This document shows positions 36,101-45,536 of a DNA stretch of 64,000 nt, piece by piece. The notes under the pieces were generated by a model, which worked only from the letters and a program-made list of their open reading frames with translations, was not told the DNA's origin and made no database searches. How positions within the stretch are numbered: position 1 is the stretch's first letter; each line of letters opens with the position of its first letter. A program made the translations under genes and the position numbers. This stretch comes from Kutzneria sp. CA-103260 (GTDB lineage: Bacteria > Actinomycetota > Actinomycetes > Mycobacteriales > Pseudonocardiaceae), in NCBI RefSeq assembly GCF_018263855.1, contig NZ_CP073318.1, positions 7,998,001-8,062,000 on the forward strand, written 5' to 3'.

Positions 36101-39100
36101 CTCGCCCGTAGCGCGGGATGCCGGTCAAGCAGGGTCTGCCAGGACGCCCGGAAGCGGGCGACGTCCAGCGGGCCGTCGAGGGCGACGGTCCGCATGCCCG
36201 CGTAGACGTCCGGGCCGCGCTCGTCGACGGCGTGGAACAGCAGGCCTTCCTGGAGCGGGGAAAGCGGCCAGATGTCGACCAGACTCGGCACGGCGGCCTC
36301 GACCTCGGCCACATCCGGCTGAGTCAGCGCGGTGAGCGGGAAGTCGGACGGCGTGTGGCCGCCGGCGCCGTCGGTGTCGACGTGCTTGGCCAGGCCGGTC
36401 AACAGATCCAGCCACGCCTGCCCGAGCTCGTCGGCCCCCGCTTCGTCGAGAATCCGGCCGGCCCAGGTCACGGTCACGGTGAGCTCGGGGCCGTCGGCGG
36501 CGTCCAGCACGACCGCGTCGACCTCCACGACGTGCCGCAGCGGCAGGTCCTCTTCCGCCGCGCCGCCAATGGTTCCCGCGATCTGCCAGGGCTGCGTCGC
36601 ACCGTCGACTCGGGGCGAGAAGCGGCCCAGGTAGTTGAACCCGATCTCCGCCGCCGGCAGTGCCGCGAGAACCGGCCGGGTCTCGGCGTTGAGGTGCCGC
36701 AGCATCCCGTAACCGAGCCCGCCGTCGGACACCGCCCGCACGTTCTCCTTGGCAGTCTTCAGCAATCGGCCGGCCGCGCCGCCACCGGCGATCGCCTCGG
36801 CCGTGTCGATCCCGGTCACGTCCAGCCGGAGCGGGTGCACGTCGGTGAACCAGCCGACCGTCCGTGACAGGTCCAGCTCGCCGATGGGCTGGCGGCCGTG
36901 GCCTTCGATGTCCACCACCACGGCGTCGCCGCCGCGCCAGTGGGCCACCGCGCCGGCCAGGGTGGCCAGCAACACCTCGTGGACACCGCAGTGGAAGGCC
37001 GTGGTGGCCTTCTCCACCAGCGCGCCCGCGTGTTCCCTCGGCACGGTCCAGGATCGACGTCCCGAGGTCGAGATGGTGTCGCGCGCCGGGTCGAGCTCGC
37101 CCACCCTTGACAGCGCGCCGTCAAGGATTTCCTTCCACGTCGCCAATTCCGTGGTCCGGATCGCCGCCTCATCGGTCAGCGTCCGCGCCCAGCTCCGGAA
37201 CGGGACGTCCACCGGGTCGAGCACCGGTTCCCGGCCCGCCGCCACGGCCTCGCAGGCCAGTTGCAGGTCCGGCAACAGGATTCGCCACGACACCACGTCG
37301 ACCAGGAGGTGGTGGGCCGCCACCACCAGCCGCCCGATACGGCCGGGTCCAGCGTCCACCCACACGGCCCGGATCATCACGCCGGCGGCGGGATCGAGGC
37401 GCGCGGCCGCCTCAGCGGCACAACGATCGGCGATGTCGTCCAGGTCGCCGTCGCCCGCCTCTACCCGCTCCACCAGCGTCGCCGCGTCGACCGTTCCCCG
37501 GTCGGTCACCACCAGCCGGGGCGGGTCTCCGACGACCTTGCTGCGCAACAGGTCGTGGGTGTCGACCAGCGCGCCGAAGCCGACCGTCAGCACGGCTTCC
37601 GTCAGGTCGGCGGGCGAACCCACGACAACCCACTGGGCCATGGCGCCTCGGGTCATCGCGTGCGGATCACCTTCGAGCAGCGCCCGCATCACCGGCGTCC
37701 ACTCGACGTCGCCGACACCATCAGCGAGGGATGCCCGATGCTGCACGCCGCGCTCGGCGATCGCCGCGATCCCGGCCGGCGTCTTGTGCTCGAAGACCTG
37801 CTTCGCACCGAAGACGACGTCCTCGCGCCGGGCGCGGGCGGCCAGCCGCATCGAGAGGATCGAGTCGCCGCCCAGCTCGAAGAAGCTGTCGTCGGCGCCG
37901 ACCCGGTCCAGCCCGAGGATCTCGCCGAACAGGTCGCACAGCACCCGCTCGGTCTCGGTGCGCGGCTCGCGACCGGCCGGCTTCCCGGTGAACTCGGGGG
38001 CGGGCAGGGCGGCCCGGTCGATCTTCCCGTTGACCGTCAACGGGAAGCTGTCCAGGACCACCACCGCCGCCGGCACCATGAACTCCGGCAGCCGCTCCGC
38101 CAGCTGCCCCCGCACCGCGTCCGGCTCCAGGCCGGCATCCGCGGTCACGTAGGCGATCAGGCGCTTGTCGCCCGGACGGTCCTCCCGTGCCACCACAATT
38201 GCCTGTGCCACCAGGGGAATCGCGACCAGTGCGGCCTCGATCTCCCCGGGTTCGACGCGGTAGCCCCGAATCTTCACCTGGGAGTCGGCGCGCCCGGCGA
38301 ACAGCAGCTCGCCCCGGTCGGTCCAGCGGGCCAGGTCGCCGGTGCGGTACATCCGCTCGCCGGTCGCGAACGGGTTGGCAACGAACCGTTCTGAGGTCGG
38401 TCCGTTGGCATTCAGGTAGCCGTGGGCCAGACCGGCGCCGGCGAGGTAGAGCTCGCCGGTCACGTTCGGGGCCACCGGCTGGAGGAACGCGTCGAGCACG
38501 TAGGCCTGCCGGCCGGCCAGCGGCCGCCCGATGGGCAGGGTGTCGCCGGTTTCGGCCCCCGGCTCGATGACGTGCCACGTGGCGCAGAGGGTGATCTCGG
38601 TGGGGCCGTAGAGCTCCCGGACCCGAACCTCCGGGCAGGCCTCGCGCAGCCGAGCGACGGAGGCCAGCGGCACCGCATCACCGCCGGTCAGGATCTCGCG
38701 CAGCCCACGGAAGGACTCCGGCGATTCCTCGGCCACCGCACGGAAACTCCCGGCCGTCAGGTGGACGGTGGTCACGCCGCGCTCGATCGCCTCGCGAAGC
38801 CGCTGTGCGTCGACCGCGCCCGGTTCCGCGACCAGCACCCGGGCCCCGCTGACCAGCGGCACCCAGATCTCGACCAGCGAAGCGTCGAACGCGTGCGACG
38901 CGTGCAGCAGCACGTAGTCACCGGGGCTCTGCGACCAGCCCGGGTCGCCGGCCAAGGCCGCCACGCTCGCATGCGGGACTGCGACGCCCTTCGGCACGCC
39001 GGTCGATCCCGACGTGTACATCACGTAGGCCACATCGTGCGCCCCGACCGCTACCGGCGGCCGCACTCCGTCAATCTCCGGCGCGTCGGCCAGCACCGGC

Positions 39101-42100
39101 TCAATCCCGTCCGGCACCGCATTCCTCGTCGCAGCAGCGCAAACCGCGATCGAGGCACCGGCGTCAGCCAGCATCCGCTCGATTCGTTCCGCCGGGTAGT
39201 CCACGTTCACCGGCACCTGCGCGGCACCGGCCTTCCAGACCGCGAGCAGGGCCACGAACAGGTCCGCGCCACGCTCCAGCACCACACCAACGCGGTCGCC
39301 ACGCCGCACGCCCCGTCCGGCCAGGTGTCCGGCCAGCCGGTCCGACTCACGGTCGAGTTCGGCGTAGGACAGGGTGCGGTCCCCGTCCACGACCGCCACC
39401 GCGTCTGGCGATGCGTTGACCTGCCGACCGAACAGCTCCAGCACGGACGACGCGCTGGACGCCTCGCCGGTGGAATTCCACTGCTCCACCACGGACTCGC
39501 GCGCTGACTCGGTTGTCACGTCCAGGCGGCCGACGGGCAGCGAGGGCTCCGCCACCACCCGGGCCAGGACCCGTACGACCTGCTGGGCGATCTCGGCGGC
39601 AGTCTCCTGGCCGATCCGGTCCGGCCGGTAGGACACGTTGATCCGCAAACGCTCACCAGGGCTGACCGTCATGGTCAGCGGGTAGGTGGTGCCGGCCCGC
39701 GTGACGACCGAGCTGATCGCCACCCCGCCGTCGTCGCCGAGACCGGCGGCCTGGTGCGGGTAGTTCTCGATCATCACGATGGTGTCGAAGACCGCGCCGG
39801 TGCCGGCGGCCTTCTGCACCTCCGACAGGCCCAGGTACTGATGTTCGGTCAACGCCGACTGGCGCGCCTGGAGGTCCTGCAGCATCTCCAGCACCGGCTG
39901 GCCGCCATCCAGCGGCACCCGGACCGGGATGGTGTTGATGAACATGCCGACCATGCGCTCGACATCGGGCACGTCGGCCGGACGCCCCGACACCACGGTG
40001 CCGAACACCACGTCGGTCCGGCCGGCCAACCGCGCCAATGCCAATGCCCACGCGCCCTGCACGATGGTGCTCGTCGTCAGGCCGTGGCCACGCGTGAAGT
40101 CGGCCAGGGCGCGGGTCGTTTCCTCGGGCAGCCACTCGGAGTGGTTGTCCGGCATCACCATGGTCTTGCCGGCGTCGGCGTCCACCAGGGTCGACTCGGC
40201 CGCCCCGGCCAGTTCGGACCTCCACGCCGACCGCGTCGCGTCCTGGTCCTGACGGCTCAGCCAGGCCAGATAGTCCCGATAGGACGGTGCCGTCGACGGG
40301 ACCGGTCCGCCCGCGTAGCCGGTCGACATCTCGCCCAGGACCAGCGGTGTCGACCAGCCGTCCAGGAGAACGTGGTGCGAGGTCACGACAAGCCGGTGCC
40401 GCTGCGCACCGAGACGGATCAGCAGCAGCCGCAGCAGCGGAGCCCTGGTCACGTCGAACCGCTCGGCCTGGTCGGCCGCCACCAGCCGGTCGACCTCCGC
40501 GGCCGCGGCCGCCTCGTCGAGCTGCGACAGATCCGCTTCCTGCCAAGGGATCTCGATGCCGTCGGCGACAACCTGCACCGTCTGACCCGACTCCACCTGG
40601 TGGAAGCTGGTCCGGAGCGATTCGTGCCGGTCGATCACCTGCTGCCACGCCGCGCGCAGCCGGGCCGGGTCGAGCGGTCCGTCGAGGTCCAGGATCCGCT
40701 GCGTCTGGTAGACGTCGACCCCGTCCTCATCGAGGGCCCGTTCGAAGAGCATGCCTTCCTGCAACGGCGACAGCGGCCAAATGTCCGTCAGCCTCGGCGT
40801 CGCAGCGGTCAGCTCCTGCACATCCCCTTGCGTCACCTCGACCAGAGCGAAGTCGGACGGCGTGTGCCCACCGGCGTCAGGGTTCTCGGCGTGGGCGGCG
40901 AGGCCGGTCAGCATCTCCAGCCACGCCGCGCCAAGCCGTTCCACCGAGGCAGGGTCGAGGTCCCGGCTGTCGATGGCCAGCGCCACCCGGGGACCGGCCG
41001 GCGTTTCCTGGACTTCCGCGCCAACCTCCAGCGCGTGGGCCAGAACCATGTCCGGGCCGCCGCCGAGCGGGCCTTCGCCCAACTGCTGCCAGGCGGCGTC
41101 CGCGGCGGCGAGGCTCGTCCGGCCGAGGTAGTTGAACCCGATCTGCGGGGACGGCAAATCGGCCAGCCGGGGCGCGGTGTAGGGGTTGAGATAGCGCAGC
41201 AGCCCGTAGCCGAGCCCGTCGCCGGGGACCGCGCGGACCTGCTCCTTCACGGCCTTCAGCAACTGCCCGGCCGCCGCATTCCCCGCCACCGCAGCGGAAA
41301 GGTCGACGCCCGCGACTTCTAGGCGGACCGGGTGCACACTGGTGAACCAGCCCACGGTGCGCAGCAGGTCCTCGCCGTCGGCGGCTTCGCGACCGTGGCC
41401 CTCCACGTCCACCAGCAACCCGGCGTCCGCGCCACGCCAGCGCGCCACCGCGCCGGCGAGGCCGGCCAGCAGGACTTCCTGGATCCCGCAATGGAAAGCG
41501 CCCGGCAACTGAGCCGCCAGGCCACGGGCCACGGGGCCGGCCAGGGTCGCGGACCACGAGTGCGTCTGCCCGGGCTGCTGCTCCAGCGACGGGTCCACGC
41601 CGTCCAGCGCAGTGACCCAGTGCTCGATCTCCGCGACGGTGCTCTCGCTGAGCGCCTGTTCGGTCAACCGCCGCGCCCACTGCCGGTACGACGTCGGCAC
41701 GGGTTCGAGGTCGGGGGTTCCGCCGGCGATGACCTCGTCGTAGGCCGCACGCAGATCCGGCAGCAGGATTCCCCACGAGACCGCGTCCACGGACATGTGG
41801 TGCGCCACCAGGGCCAACCGCCCCGGCTCGGCACTTCCGGCGTCGACCCACACGGCGCGCAGCATGGTTCCCGCCGCCGGGTCCACCGTGCCCGCTGCCG
41901 TCTCGACCTCGTGCGCGGCGGTCTCGTCGATGTTCCCGGTCCCGGCGGCCACCCGCGTCACCAGGCGAGCCGCGTCCACCGCGCCCCGCTCGGCCACCAC
42001 CAGCCGACCGTCGGATTCCACTCGGGCCCGCAGCAGATCATGCGTGTCCAGCACAGCCTGCAAGGCGGTCACCAGCGCGTCCGGGTCGAAGCCGGCCGGG

Positions 42101-45100
42101 GTGACGACAACCCGCGCCTGCACGAAGCCGGGGCGCGCCGCGTCGTCGCCGAGGGCCCGCATCACCGGCGTCCGGGGGATCTCCCCCACGCCGGCGTCCA
42201 CTGTGGACTGCTTCGTCGTCGGAGCCCCTTGGGCCACCACGGCCAGGCGCTCCGGGGTCCGGTGCTCGAACACCAACCGCGGCGTCAGGGAGATGCCGTC
42301 GCGGCGGGCACGGGCGGCCACCTGCATCGACGAGATCGAGTCGCCGCCCAGCTCGAAGAAGCTGTCCTCGACGCCAACCCGGTCCAGGCCGAGGACTTCG
42401 GCGAACACCCCGCACAGGACCCGCTCGGCCTCGGTGGCCGGCTCGCGGCCGGTCGACTTCGCGGCGAAGTCCGGCTCGGGCAGGGCCTGCCGGTCCACCT
42501 TTCCGTTGACCGTCAACGGCAACTCGGCCAGCACCAGCACCGCGGCCGGCACCATGTACTCCGGCAGCGTCGCGGCGAGCTGCTCGCGCAGCCGGGCCTG
42601 GTCGACATCACCGACCACGTAGCCGATCAGCTGCCCGGCCCGCGCTAGGACCACGGCCTGGCCGACACCGGGCAGGCCGGCCAGGACCACCTCGATCTCG
42701 CCCGGCTCCACCCGGTAGCCACGGATCTTGACCTGGTCGTCGGCCCGGCCGGCGAACGCCAGCGCGCCCTGGTCGGTCCAGTGCGCCAGGTCCCCGGTCC
42801 GGTACATCCGCTCGCCGGGGACGAACGGATCGGCCACGAACCGCTCGGCCGTCAACGCCGAACGGCCCAGATAGCCCTGCGCCACACCAGCTCCGGCGAC
42901 GTACAGCTCGCCCGCGACTCCCGGCGGCACGGGCCGCAGGAACGCGTCGAGCACATAGACCCGCCGCCCCGCCAGCGGTCGGCCGATCGGCAGCACCGAT
43001 CCCGTCTCGTCACCGGGTTCCAGCAGCCACCACGTCGCGCACAGCGTGGCCTCGGTCGGGCCGTAGAGATGCCGCACCCGCACGTCCGGACACGTCCGCC
43101 GGACCCGCTCCACAGCGGCCAGCGGCACCGCGTCGCCGCCGGTCAGCACCTCGCGCAGGCCGGCGACCGACTCCGGCGATTCCTCAGCCAGCACGCGGAA
43201 AGCGCCCGCGGTCAGGTGGGCGGCAGTGACACCGCCGGCCACGTAGCCGGCCAGTGCCGCACCGTCCACCGCACCGGTTCCGGCCAGCACCACCCGGGCA
43301 CCGGACAGCAGCGGCACCCACAGCTCGAACAGGGAGATGTCGAACGCGTGCGAGGCGTGCATCAGCACGGCGTCGTCGGGGCCGACATCCCAGCCCGGCT
43401 CACCGACCAGCGCCGCGACACTGCCGTGCGGCACCGCGACGCCCTTCGGCGTGCCCGTCGACCCCGACGTGTACATCACGTACGCCACGTCATCAGCACC
43501 GACGCCGGCTGACAGACGGGTGCTTTCCGCGACAGCCTGCCGGGTCCGCGGGTCGTCCAGGACGATCGGGTCGAGCCCGCCGTCCAGCACCGCGTCGCGA
43601 TACGCCTGCGCGCACACCACTGCCGCCGGCTCGGCGTCGGTCAGCATGAACTTCACCCGCTCGGCCGGATAAGCCGGATCCACCGGCACATAGGCCGCGC
43701 CGGTCTTCCACACCGCGAGCAGCGTCGCGATCAGATCGCGGGACCGGGTCATCACCACGGCCACCCGATCCCCGCGCCGCACGCCCTGACCGCTCAGATA
43801 GCCGGCAAGCCGCTCCGCGTGCTCGGCCAGTTCCCCGTACGACACCTCGCGATCACCATCGACCACAGCGAGCCGGTCGCGGCGCCGCTCCACCTGCTCG
43901 TCGAACAGCTCCAGGGCCAGCCGGCTCGGCGCCGCGGCGGCCGCCGTGCCCCATTCGCCGACCACCAGCGCACGCTCGGCCGCGGTCGTCACGTCGATCT
44001 CGGCGACCGTGATCCCGTCACCGGTCAGCTGCCGCAGCACTTCGCCGAATCGCTCGACAATGGAGAGCGCCGTGTCCCGGTCGAAGAAGTCCGTCAGATA
44101 GTCGAGCTTGACCAGCATCGAGTCGCCGGGCACGGCGACCAATGTCAGCGGATAGTGGGCGGCTTCCTGCCCCTGATTCACCTGAATGCCGAAGCTGTCG
44201 GCTGATTCCGGCCGGTCCGGCGCGTGGTGGAACTTCTCGAAGACCAGCAATGTGTCGAAGACAGCGCCCGGGCCGGCCGCCTGCTGAATGTCCGCCAATC
44301 CCACGTACTGGTCGGGGATGAGCGCCGACTGCTGTTTCTGCAATGTCGTCAGCAGCTCGACGGCCGACATCGAGCCGTCCAACCGCACCCGAACCGGAAC
44401 GGTGTTGAGGAACAGCCCGACCATGCCCTCCACGCCGGGCAGGTCCGGCGGGCGCGCCGACACCACGGTCCCGAACACGACGTCCGTGCGGCGCGCCAGC
44501 CGCGCCAGCAGCAACGCCCACGCGCCCTGCACCACCGTGTTCAACGTCAGACCATGGGCGCGAGCCAGATCCTCCAGCGACTTCACGAGGTCCGCCGGGA
44601 ACTCGACCTCGACGCTGTCCGGCACGGAGGGCGCTCGACCCGGATCGGCGGGCGCGACCAGCGTCGGCTCGTCCGAGCCACGCAGCTGGGCCACCCACGC
44701 CGCCAGCGCGCTGTCCTTGTCCTGCCGGCTCAGCCAGGCGAGGTAGTCCCGGTACGAGGTCACGGCCGGCAGGTCCGCCGGGCCGCCGTCGGCCGCGTAC
44801 AGGGCCGACAGCTCGTCGAGCACGATGGGCAGCGACCAGCCGTCCATGATCGTGTGGTGGCAGGTCACCACCAGGCGGTGGCTGGTGTCGCCGAGCCGGA
44901 TCAGGGTCAGCCGCAGCAGCGGCGCGGTGGCGAGGTCGAACCGCTTCGTGCGGTCCTGCTCGGCCAGTTCCCGCACGGCCTCGTCGGCGTCGTCGAGGTG
45001 GGAGAGGTCGACCTCGCGCCACGGCAGCTCCACCTGCCGGGGAATGATCTGCACCGTCTCGCCCGACTTGCGCTGCCGGAAGCAGGCCCGCAGCGGGGCG

Positions 45101-45282
45101 TGCCGGGTCAGCAGCGCGTCCCACGCCGCCCGCAGCCGGGCCGCCTCCACCGGCCCGTCGAGTTCCAGGATCCAGTGCCCCACATAGACGTCGAGCCCTT
45201 CGCCGTCGTAGACCGCATGGAAGATCAACCCGGCCTGCAGCGGCGACAGCGGCCAGATGTCCTCGATCCGCGACTGAGCCAT
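33103..45282 (-). CDS. NRPS modules 4-6: C-A-T-E, C-A-T-E, C-A-T (Hpg4, Hpg5, Bht6)
   Basis: This 4059-residue trimodular synthetase has C motifs HHTIMDGW (near 141), HHVLLDGW (1637) and HHISADGW (3141). Epimerisation domains show HHMSVDAVSW (1164) and HHLLVDVVSW (2660), giving D residues at 4 and 5. Carriers have LGGDS near 981, 2471 and 3982. Pocket residues by eye are D-I-F-H-L-G-L-L-C for A4 and D-A-V-H-L-G-L-L-C for A5, both hydroxyphenylglycine, and D-A-S-T-L-G-A-I-C for A6, the tyrosine/beta-hydroxytyrosine type. The ATG at 45282 has GAGGGAG upstream. It lies 254 nt after the module 3 gene, the only long gap in the NRPS block. Confidence 0.95.
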   Translation of the reverse strand: MAQSRIEDIWPLSPLQAGLIFHAVYDGEGLDVYVGHWILELDGPVEAARLRAAWDALLTRHAPLRACFRQRKSGETVQIIPRQVELPWREVDLSHLDDADEAVRELAEQDRTKRFDLATAPLLRLTLIRLGDTSHRLVVTCHHTIMDGWSLPIVLDELSALYAADGGPADLPAVTSYRDYLAWLSRQDKDSALAAWVAQLRGSDEPTLVAPADPGRAPSVPDSVEVEFPADLVKSLEDLARAHGLTLNTVVQGAWALLLARLARRTDVVFGTVVSARPPDLPGVEGMVGLFLNTVPVRVRLDGSMSAVELLTTLQKQQSALIPDQYVGLADIQQAAGPGAVFDTLLVFEKFHHAPDRPESADSFGIQVNQGQEAAHYPLTLVAVPGDSMLVKLDYLTDFFDRDTALSIVERFGEVLRQLTGDGITVAEIDVTTAAERALVVGEWGTAAAAAPSRLALELFDEQVERRRDRLAVVDGDREVSYGELAEHAERLAGYLSGQGVRRGDRVAVVMTRSRDLIATLLAVWKTGAAYVPVDPAYPAERVKFMLTDAEPAAVVCAQAYRDAVLDGGLDPIVLDDPRTRQAVAESTRLSAGVGADDVAYVMYTSGSTGTPKGVAVPHGSVAALVGEPGWDVGPDDAVLMHASHAFDISLFELWVPLLSGARVVLAGTGAVDGAALAGYVAGGVTAAHLTAGAFRVLAEESPESVAGLREVLTGGDAVPLAAVERVRRTCPDVRVRHLYGPTEATLCATWWLLEPGDETGSVLPIGRPLAGRRVYVLDAFLRPVPPGVAGELYVAGAGVAQGYLGRSALTAERFVADPFVPGERMYRTGDLAHWTDQGALAFAGRADDQVKIRGYRVEPGEIEVVLAGLPGVGQAVVLARAGQLIGYVVGDVDQARLREQLAATLPEYMVPAAVLVLAELPLTVNGKVDRQALPEPDFAAKSTGREPATEAERVLCGVFAEVLGLDRVGVEDSFFELGGDSISSMQVAARARRDGISLTPRLVFEHRTPERLAVVAQGAPTTKQSTVDAGVGEIPRTPVMRALGDDAARPGFVQARVVVTPAGFDPDALVTALQAVLDTHDLLRARVESDGRLVVAERGAVDAARLVTRVAAGTGNIDETAAHEVETAAGTVDPAAGTMLRAVWVDAGSAEPGRLALVAHHMSVDAVSWGILLPDLRAAYDEVIAGGTPDLEPVPTSYRQWARRLTEQALSESTVAEIEHWVTALDGVDPSLEQQPGQTHSWSATLAGPVARGLAAQLPGAFHCGIQEVLLAGLAGAVARWRGADAGLLVDVEGHGREAADGEDLLRTVGWFTSVHPVRLEVAGVDLSAAVAGNAAAGQLLKAVKEQVRAVPGDGLGYGLLRYLNPYTAPRLADLPSPQIGFNYLGRTSLAAADAAWQQLGEGPLGGGPDMVLAHALEVGAEVQETPAGPRVALAIDSRDLDPASVERLGAAWLEMLTGLAAHAENPDAGGHTPSDFALVEVTQGDVQELTAATPRLTDIWPLSPLQEGMLFERALDEDGVDVYQTQRILDLDGPLDPARLRAAWQQVIDRHESLRTSFHQVESGQTVQVVADGIEIPWQEADLSQLDEAAAAAEVDRLVAADQAERFDVTRAPLLRLLLIRLGAQRHRLVVTSHHVLLDGWSTPLVLGEMSTGYAGGPVPSTAPSYRDYLAWLSRQDQDATRSAWRSELAGAAESTLVDADAGKTMVMPDNHSEWLPEETTRALADFTRGHGLTTSTIVQGAWALALARLAGRTDVVFGTVVSGRPADVPDVERMVGMFINTIPVRVPLDGGQPVLEMLQDLQARQSALTEHQYLGLSEVQKAAGTGAVFDTIVMIENYPHQAAGLGDDGGVAISSVVTRAGTTYPLTMTVSPGERLRINVSYRPDRIGQETAAEIAQQVVRVLARVVAEPSLPVGRLDVTTESARESVVEQWNSTGEASSASSVLELFGRQVNASPDAVAVVDGDRTLSYAELDRESDRLAGHLAGRGVRRGDRVGVVLERGADLFVALLAVWKAGAAQVPVNVDYPAERIERMLADAGASIAVCAAATRNAVPDGIEPVLADAPEIDGVRPPVAVGAHDVAYVMYTSGSTGVPKGVAVPHASVAALAGDPGWSQSPGDYVLLHASHAFDASLVEIWVPLVSGARVLVAEPGAVDAQRLREAIERGVTTVHLTAGSFRAVAEESPESFRGLREILTGGDAVPLASVARLREACPEVRVRELYGPTEITLCATWHVIEPGAETGDTLPIGRPLAGRQAYVLDAFLQPVAPNVTGELYLAGAGLAHGYLNANGPTSERFVANPFATGERMYRTGDLARWTDRGELLFAGRADSQVKIRGYRVEPGEIEAALVAIPLVAQAIVVAREDRPGDKRLIAYVTADAGLEPDAVRGQLAERLPEFMVPAAVVVLDSFPLTVNGKIDRAALPAPEFTGKPAGREPRTETERVLCDLFGEILGLDRVGADDSFFELGGDSILSMRLAARARREDVVFGAKQVFEHKTPAGIAAIAERGVQHRASLADGVGDVEWTPVMRALLEGDPHAMTRGAMAQWVVVGSPADLTEAVLTVGFGALVDTHDLLRSKVVGDPPRLVVTDRGTVDAATLVERVEAGDGDLDDIADRCAAEAAARLDPAAGVMIRAVWVDAGPGRIGRLVVAAHHLLVDVVSWRILLPDLQLACEAVAAGREPVLDPVDVPFRSWARTLTDEAAIRTTELATWKEILDGALSRVGELDPARDTISTSGRRSWTVPREHAGALVEKATTAFHCGVHEVLLATLAGAVAHWRGGDAVVVDIEGHGRQPIGELDLSRTVGWFTDVHPLRLDVTGIDTAEAIAGGGAAGRLLKTAKENVRAVSDGGLGYGMLRHLNAETRPVLAALPAAEIGFNYLGRFSPRVDGATQPWQIAGTIGGAAEEDLPLRHVVEVDAVVLDAADGPELTVTVTWAGRILDEAGADELGQAWLDLLTGLAKHVDTDGAGGHTPSDFPLTALTQPDVAEVEAAVPSLVDIWPLSPLQEGLLFHAVDERGPDVYAGMRTVALDGPLDVARFRASWQTLLDRHPALRASFHQLGSGTAVQAVAGDVTLPWLETDLSQLPEDEALAELGRIETQAHTDRFDLTKSAQLHLHLVRLGDRRHRLILRSHHISADGWSLPVFLIEVMAAYEGRDLPTPTSYRDYLAWLARQDKAAAREAWLTELAGLDEATNVVPPETITAPIEPDRLRFALDDELSRHLVEFTRRHGVTMNTLFQGVWALLLARLTGRDDVVFGTTVAGRPIEIPGVESAVGLFMNMLPVRARLVGAQPVLDMLADLQQRQVALMPHQHVGLAEINQFAGPGAAFDTIVVFENYPSPPPPSDDPDVLAMRPAAIPDDTGHYPLSIRASEGGGVHGEIIYRPDAYDRVQIEELLASILRALEQVAANPLLPVGQVGLIGPEQRRLVVDAWNQTDVPLAAEALPVLFRRQVEQSRDAVAVEDGTRSLSYGELLDEVESLARLLVKLGVQRETRVGVVVGRSVDLAVTLMAVSFAGGAFVPVDPDYPRERVELMLASSAPKVLVCTAATRSVVPAEFTGTVLVLEELPAADPAVQLPPVAARDAAYVIYTSGSTGVPKGVLVTHSGLGNLARAHIERLGVTSTSRVLQLSAIGFDAIVSELYMALLAGATLVLPDAANMPPRVTLGDALRRGGITHLTVSPSVLASEEDLPDTLQGLLTGGEVCTPASVDRWSPGRRMINAYGPTETTICSTMSAPLSPGHEVVPLGGPIHNVRHYILDSFLQPVPPGVAGELYITGVGLARGYLGRPGLTSERFVASPFRTDSLGPGERMYRSGDRFRWTREGQLVFVGRVDAQVKVRGYRVEPAEIEAVLLEHPWVGQVAVAVRRDGPGDKQLVAYVVPTADALSTELVSALRELAADRLPEYMMPAAFVPLDKMPLTPNGKLDQRALQAPDFAALSSRREPRTPMEATLCELFAEVLGLDQVGVDDSFFELGGDSIISMQLSARARGLGLKLTPWQVFEEKTPERLAALVTELPAEDETGTAAASEPAGSLLLDLSPDQMDQLEIGLAGE

Positions 45283-45536
45283 CAACTATCTCCCTCGGTC
45301 AGCGAAGGGCTGAAACGTGCGCCGCCGAAACCCGGCCGCCAATTCCCCGATCGGGGCCGGCGCGGCCATCGCCGATCACGGCATGTCCCCCGCAGCAGAA
45401 TCTTCCGCCCGACGGGCCGGGGCGGACAACATGTCCAATACCCCCGGCCCAACGCACACCACTACGACCGCCAATGGCGAACCGGCAAATGCCGGCCCCG
45501 CCATTCGCGATTACTCAGTTCTGGACAGCGATGAAC
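45283..45536 (-). promoter_or_regulatory. 254-nt spacer between NRPS genes for module 3 and modules 4-6
   Basis: All other NRPS junctions overlap or are under 20 nt, so this gap stands out. It holds two palindromes: GGACA-aca-TGTCC at 45424-45436, next to a GTCCAA half site (45433-45438), and CCGGCA-aa-TGCCGG at 45482-45495. A CTGGAC half site is at 45521-45526 but not at a 17-bp spacing. An internal promoter or processing site is possible; I see no clear -35/-10. Confidence 0.4.
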
